From Niabella pedocola (GTDB taxonomy: Bacteria; Bacteroidota; Bacteroidia; Chitinophagales; Chitinophagaceae), in assembly GCF_021044425.1 (NCBI RefSeq), contig NZ_JAJNEC010000001.1:62001-126000 (forward strand): a stretch of DNA of 64,000 nucleotides, in the 5' to 3' direction. The notes below the pieces were generated by a model. It searched no databases. It was not told the origin of the DNA and was given only the letters and a program-made list of their open reading frames with translations. This document shows positions 61,101 through 64,000 of this stretch, piece by piece; position 1 is the first letter of the stretch; every line of letters starts with the position of its first letter. A program made the translations under genes and the position numbers.

Positions 61101-62290
61101 ATAATGCAGCAAAAGCATCAGCAGGAACGACTTGGAAACCAATTCTGCAAATGCAGGATAATTTCCAAAATCAGCCTGTGGAAGTGACCGACTGGAAGGG
61201 TGGAAAACTTGTAGGGGCTGCTTATACATCATATTTAATCAGTGGTACGACTACGGTATATCCCAATAGTAGCGATCTTCTTGGACTTGTCGTTCCTTCG
61301 CCGACATTTGATAGCTCGAAAGTTTCTGGAAGTGACATTAGCCGGGATCTCCGATACCGATTTGACAATAGTATTACCTTTGGCGATGGCAATATTGTAG
61401 AAACAAAAGTTAAGAAGTTTGCCCCAACTGCCTATCTATGGGGATATAATGGACAGTATCCTGTAGCCAAGATCGTAGGCAGCAGTTATGCAAACGCGAG
61501 CGCTGTGGTAACACAAGCACAGATTAATGCAGCGGTTACAAACGATGCGACTTTGCGAACACTACTTCAAACACTTAGGACAGATAGCAGAACAAAGGCA
61601 GCCCTTACCTCATCTTTTACATATAACCCCCTCGTTGGCATCACATCAGAAACCGACCCGAGTGGAAAAGTGATTTTTAGTGAATACGATAACTTAGGGA
61701 GAATGATTACTCAGAAGGATGAGAGAGGCAATATCACTACTAAGATCTGTTACAATTATGTCGGCCAAATAGTTAACTGCAATACAGGTGAGGTAATTGA
61801 TCCAGCGCCAAACTGGAATCCAACTGGCAACGTTCGATGTGCTAAAGATGGTGCCGATAACAATACGGGAAACCAAGAAAGGGAGGAGCGCGACATTAAC
61901 GCAAACAGCCCAACTTATAATCAGTTTAGGTGGGTGGACATTGGTCAAAACTTGTCGAGTTGTCCACTGCCAGTACCATCGGTGAATGTCACATTGAAGA
62001 AAACATCTTCTGGCGCGGCAGACGGCAATCTTCTAAATAAAAGCACTGGTCAAAGCTTTAGTATATCAGCAATTAGCTCAGCTGCAGCTGGTTCGCCAAA
62101 CGGATACATTATTTCAGGTGTTCCTAAAGGCTCATATACACTAAGCATCTCGCCAATTCTCAGTTCAGTGCCGCCGGGAAAAAGTTTTATATTTAATATA
62201 AACGGTGATATTAGACAATCAAATAGTCCTTTTAGTGTAGACGTTTCAATTCAAAATAATTTCACAATTACGATGTCAATTAGTCCGTAA
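58178..62290 (+). CDS. Large secreted RHS/YD-type protein
   Basis: 1370-aa exported protein with signal peptide (about 1-24, LLLLLLSLTLTEILSAQ). The N-terminal ~110 residues (ADIPVNKNTGIPEISVPLYT, LPLTLSYHASGLKVQEVSGW, GAGFAMQAGGAITRTVRGLP) are the SpvB/RHS-like opening seen in Bacteroidota proteins that precede DUF6443 genes. A long beta-rich body follows. Near residues 1155-1190 one YD-type repeat is clear (SEYDNLGRMITQKDERGNIT). The C-terminal ~100 residues form a separate Ser/Gly-rich beta domain ending TMSISP. No toxin domain or T9SS C-terminal signal was recognised. Codon use is more A/T-rich than in the left part of the window. A second RHS gene starts 70 bp downstream. Confidence 0.8.
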   Translation: MKRTCNRLLLLLLSLTLTEILSAQAGKELGKITISSPTAASLGKYADIPVNKNTGIPEISVPLYTVTSGPLSLPLTLSYHASGLKVQEVSGWTGAGFAMQAGGAITRTVRGLPDDRSSVVNQTKAHYVDYGYSNYLYRSGSDSLVADVDFANGVLDGEPDLYFFNFNGYAGKFYFNDDRTPVLVPEQDLKIEVGMQESIGTIEGFTITTPDGTKYYFGKNGNTGTVIPIEKTSVYSAKGGIVSGKPVSSWFLNKVSSADGLFSINLSYQPERYSYYTFSTEQVAGTVIPPDFPSGVRDAYLVKNSVEGVRLSQISFPNGTVDFIPSSIPREDLAGYDANDIREYANTEAKALQEVRIANANGFCKKYVFHYNYFTSLTSSPPVVQRENITVTSDTKHLRLDSLQEQSCDLSVKSGMYKFEYFNEGVPRSLSFGQDYWGFNNGYANSTIIPAITENAQTIPGADRKPRWPEMRAGTLKTITYPTGGTSIFEFEPHTTYASYINYRIAWQGISLGGDGNIFRSVPDSLIFVSNGDGVFVEMNNQSTVNDGHVNIYDANGVLSGAGMECPKGQSRSGYFNLAAGTYIVKLDFLQAGGNPAGQPLTVSVGKPYAEPINENAMVGGLRIKTITSSASPTATPMVTSFTYNKSDGKSSGELYNRPTFAMVKRNDLLKLVKDDTPLQADYSPPFCNENGCSACSFSSSQPYVKSGGDLRPMASAQGQHMGYTEVKVSQEENGYSIYNYYWSKFLQYPYLQGPPGAIANVRVVTNSCDANLPNYPTTPLPFEYQKGLPQFEGHFDQSGNPIKSIQYNYLFQENPFTTPGYIVVNDQYLWGSFYTLNTGRKLEEQAIEVTYSAAANDTIYRGSIYGSPYHNQPTKTSMLSSKGDSIISKLRYSFDYRVPACEAIGSGVSTYLEKEVQAKNDLDQAILRADQFNQGNRWIAVQRYKRALANARAEFISYRRTNFSNATNNFNTAHNAAKASAGTTWKPILQMQDNFQNQPVEVTDWKGGKLVGAAYTSYLISGTTTVYPNSSDLLGLVVPSPTFDSSKVSGSDISRDLRYRFDNSITFGDGNIVETKVKKFAPTAYLWGYNGQYPVAKIVGSSYANASAVVTQAQINAAVTNDATLRTLLQTLRTDSRTKAALTSSFTYNPLVGITSETDPSGKVIFSEYDNLGRMITQKDERGNITTKICYNYVGQIVNCNTGEVIDPAPNWNPTGNVRCAKDGADNNTGNQEREERDINANSPTYNQFRWVDIGQNLSSCPLPVPSVNVTLKKTSSGAADGNLLNKSTGQSFSISAISSAAAGSPNGYIISGVPKGSYTLSISPILSSVPPGKSFIFNINGDIRQSNSPFSVDVSIQNNFTITMSISP

Positions 62291-62360
62291 AGAGAGCGAT
62301 TTTGTGTATTTCGGAAATCATAAAATATGTTAGCCATCGTATAATATAACTAATAGCACT

Positions 62361-64000
62361 ATGCAAATCTCAAATCAACCTACCCTGCCGATAACCTATA
62401 GATTTATCTTGCTTTCGGTATTATTTGTTCTGCCGCTTACAATGCTTAGAGCACAGATAACACCATCTAATGATCAGAACTTTATTTATACACGGAAGAT
62501 CATAAAAGAGGGCGTGAAAACTGCAGCAGACCTCTCGGCTTTGCCAGTGGATAGTATGCGGGCAGAGATTCAGTATCTCGATGGGCTGGGGCGGTCGCTG
62601 CAAAGCGTGGCTGTGCGTAGTTCCCCGGATAAGAAAGATATAGTTATCCCTGTTGCGTATGATGCCGTCGGCAGGCAGAACAAAGTCTATTTGCCATATG
62701 AGGCAACTAGCAACAATGGCATCTATCAAATCGCAGATGTGACATCGCAGGCGTTGTTTTATAATAGTGCTGGCGCAGGCTCGATTTCCAAAATAGCTGC
62801 CAACCCTTTCACCCAAACTTTATTTGAACCTTCCCCATTAAGTCGCGTACACGAGGTAGCCAACCCTGGCGCCAGTTGGAAATTAGGTAATGGACATACG
62901 ACACGTATAGATTATGGTGTGAACGGGGCGAATGAAATAAGACGATGGGAAGTGACAATTCTCGGGACGAGTTATATTGGGGCAACAAGCCCAAGCTACT
63001 ATGGAGCAGGTCAGTTGTCTAAAACTACAACCTGGGACGAAAACAGAAATCGGGTGATAGAATACAAGGATAAAGAGGGAATGCTTGTTTGCAAAATGGT
63101 CCAGGATGGTGGTGACACCTTGTCAGCACCGACCTTTACGGTTACTCAATATATATACGATGATTTTGATCAACTAGCATATGTACTTCCCCCTGCTTTG
63201 CAGGCAACTACTAGCTTTACTGAAACAAGTACTGATTTTTTAAACTATATATTCGCATATCACTTTGATAGTCGGCGTCGTATTATAGAGAAGAAGATGC
63301 CTGGCAAAGGATGGGAATACACAGTGTATAACGCTAACGATCAGCCCGTTCTCAAACAGGATAGCATTCAGCGGGAGAGAGGCGTTTGGGTTTTCATGAA
63401 ATATGACACTTTGGGACGACTGATAATGACTGGAGAAACAGCAAATGCGGATTCCCGGGGTAACCTTCAGGCCAACGCCGATGCCAGGACTGTATTGTTT
63501 GAGGTAAGGGACAATACTTTGTTTTGGGGGTATTCCAACCGAGCAATCCCCACTACCATATCTAAAATTCACACCGTAAACTTTTACGACGATTACAGTT
63601 TCCTTAGTAGTACTGTTAATCAAAATCCTATACAGCAGTTATTAAAAGTGCCAGCTGGAACGGATACAGAGACTAATAGGACACACGGGCTTCCTACAAT
63701 AACCATCACTAATGTGCTCGACAGTAACAAGTATCTCTATGCTGGTACCTATTACGATGAAAAGGGCCGCATTACAAAAGTGGTAAGTCAACATTTGTTA
63801 AATGGGGCGGACGTAATATCAAACGCATTGAATTTTGCGGGGGAAATAACATCAACTACAAGGGCACACTATAAGGATAATTTTGCGTCACCTGCTTTAT
63901 CTGTAGTAAGAACCCAACAGTATGACCACGCGGGTAGAATAGTCCGAGCAATCGAAACGATAAACGGACAACCGGCTGATACCATTACATACACCTTTAA
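62361..64000 (+). CDS. DUF6443 RHS-repeat protein, 3' end outside window
   Basis: Open frame of 546 codons from ATG at 62361 to the window edge with no stop. Signal peptide about 1-31 (LSVLFVLPLTMLRAQ). Residues about 38-110 are a DUF6443 domain (IQYLDGLGRSLQSVAVRSSP, VAYDAVGRQNKVYLPYE). RHS/YD-like repeats follow: YIYDDFDQLAYVLPP, FDSRRRIIEKKMPGKGWEYT, YDTLGRLIMTGE, YYDEKGRITKV, YDHAGRIVRAIET. Proteins of this type usually run on to an RHS core and a variable C-terminal domain, sometimes toxic. That part lies beyond the window. It is paired with the upstream RHS-like gene, probably in one operon. Confidence 0.88.
   Translation, partial: MQISNQPTLPITYRFILLSVLFVLPLTMLRAQITPSNDQNFIYTRKIIKEGVKTAADLSALPVDSMRAEIQYLDGLGRSLQSVAVRSSPDKKDIVIPVAYDAVGRQNKVYLPYEATSNNGIYQIADVTSQALFYNSAGAGSISKIAANPFTQTLFEPSPLSRVHEVANPGASWKLGNGHTTRIDYGVNGANEIRRWEVTILGTSYIGATSPSYYGAGQLSKTTTWDENRNRVIEYKDKEGMLVCKMVQDGGDTLSAPTFTVTQYIYDDFDQLAYVLPPALQATTSFTETSTDFLNYIFAYHFDSRRRIIEKKMPGKGWEYTVYNANDQPVLKQDSIQRERGVWVFMKYDTLGRLIMTGETANADSRGNLQANADARTVLFEVRDNTLFWGYSNRAIPTTISKIHTVNFYDDYSFLSSTVNQNPIQQLLKVPAGTDTETNRTHGLPTITITNVLDSNKYLYAGTYYDEKGRITKVVSQHLLNGADVISNALNFAGEITSTTRAHYKDNFASPALSVVRTQQYDHAGRIVRAIETINGQPADTITYTF

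Overview
The window reads as chromosome of a Bacteroidota bacterium, most likely family Chitinophagaceae (genus not determinable by eye). The evidence is a fused SecDF, a TonB-dependent receptor with an N-terminal carboxypeptidase-like domain, DUF6807 and GH43 proteins, the MiaB / sigma-54 activator / LptE / SecG gene order, Bat-type (MoxR-DUF58-VWA) genes, DUF6443 RHS proteins, many -7 boxes of the TAnnTTTG type, and almost no Shine-Dalgarno sequences. From about 56.5 kb to the right end the DNA looks visibly richer in A+T than the rest.

Layout. 0.1-5.2 kb: exported GH43 glycosidase with a ricin-type lectin domain, a DUF6807 protein and a siderophore-type TonB receptor. 5.5-16.6 kb: housekeeping genes: SecDF, a class I aminotransferase, a TPR sensor kinase, a prolyl oligopeptidase, a YeiH-type transporter, SecG. 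16.5-20.8 kb: minus-strand cluster miaB, sigma-54 activator without receiver, lptE, an uncharacterised gene, secG. 20.9-28.9 kb: exported hypothetical, D-cysteine desulfhydrase/ACC deaminase-like enzyme, NDP-sugar nucleotidyltransferase, coaD, pyrB, a 125/127-bp tandem repeat array, icd, apaG, a 2'-5' RNA ligase-like protein. 29-38.9 kb: a 224-bp tandem duplication, PA0069-type radical SAM, YkuK-type RNase H-like protein, fatty acid desaturase, nadE, then a short Bat operon (moxR, DUF58, BatD-like, batA) without batB. 39-43.4 kb: aqpZ, an eight-haem cytochrome with TPRs, endonuclease V.

43.6-54.1 kb is a complete Kdp potassium-uptake locus on the minus strand: an NtrC-type response regulator, an unannotated 27-codon hydrophobic ORF, kdpF (25 codons), kdpA, kdpB, kdpC, an OmpL-like porin, a KdpD reduced to its N-terminal sensor half, and a separate HAMP-PAS histidine kinase. 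Canonical KdpD is thus split, and the usual OmpR-type KdpE appears replaced by a sigma-54 activator. A terminator separates the regulator from the structural genes, and a -24-like element lies between them.

54.2-56.4 kb: a LacI-family regulator, a perfect GCAAACGTTTGC operator, and a NahK-like sugar kinase. A tRNA-Pro(TGG) at 56.4 kb marks a boundary. Beyond it lie a probable decayed tyrosine-recombinase tail, an AlkB-like pseudogene, other gene debris, and two large secreted RHS/YD-type genes, the second running off the window. This looks like the left end of an acquired island.

The most unusual items are the rewired Kdp locus with its miniprotein and mRNA hairpin, the alternating-period repeat array, the low-complexity octamer tracts next to genes, and the tRNA-bounded RHS region.
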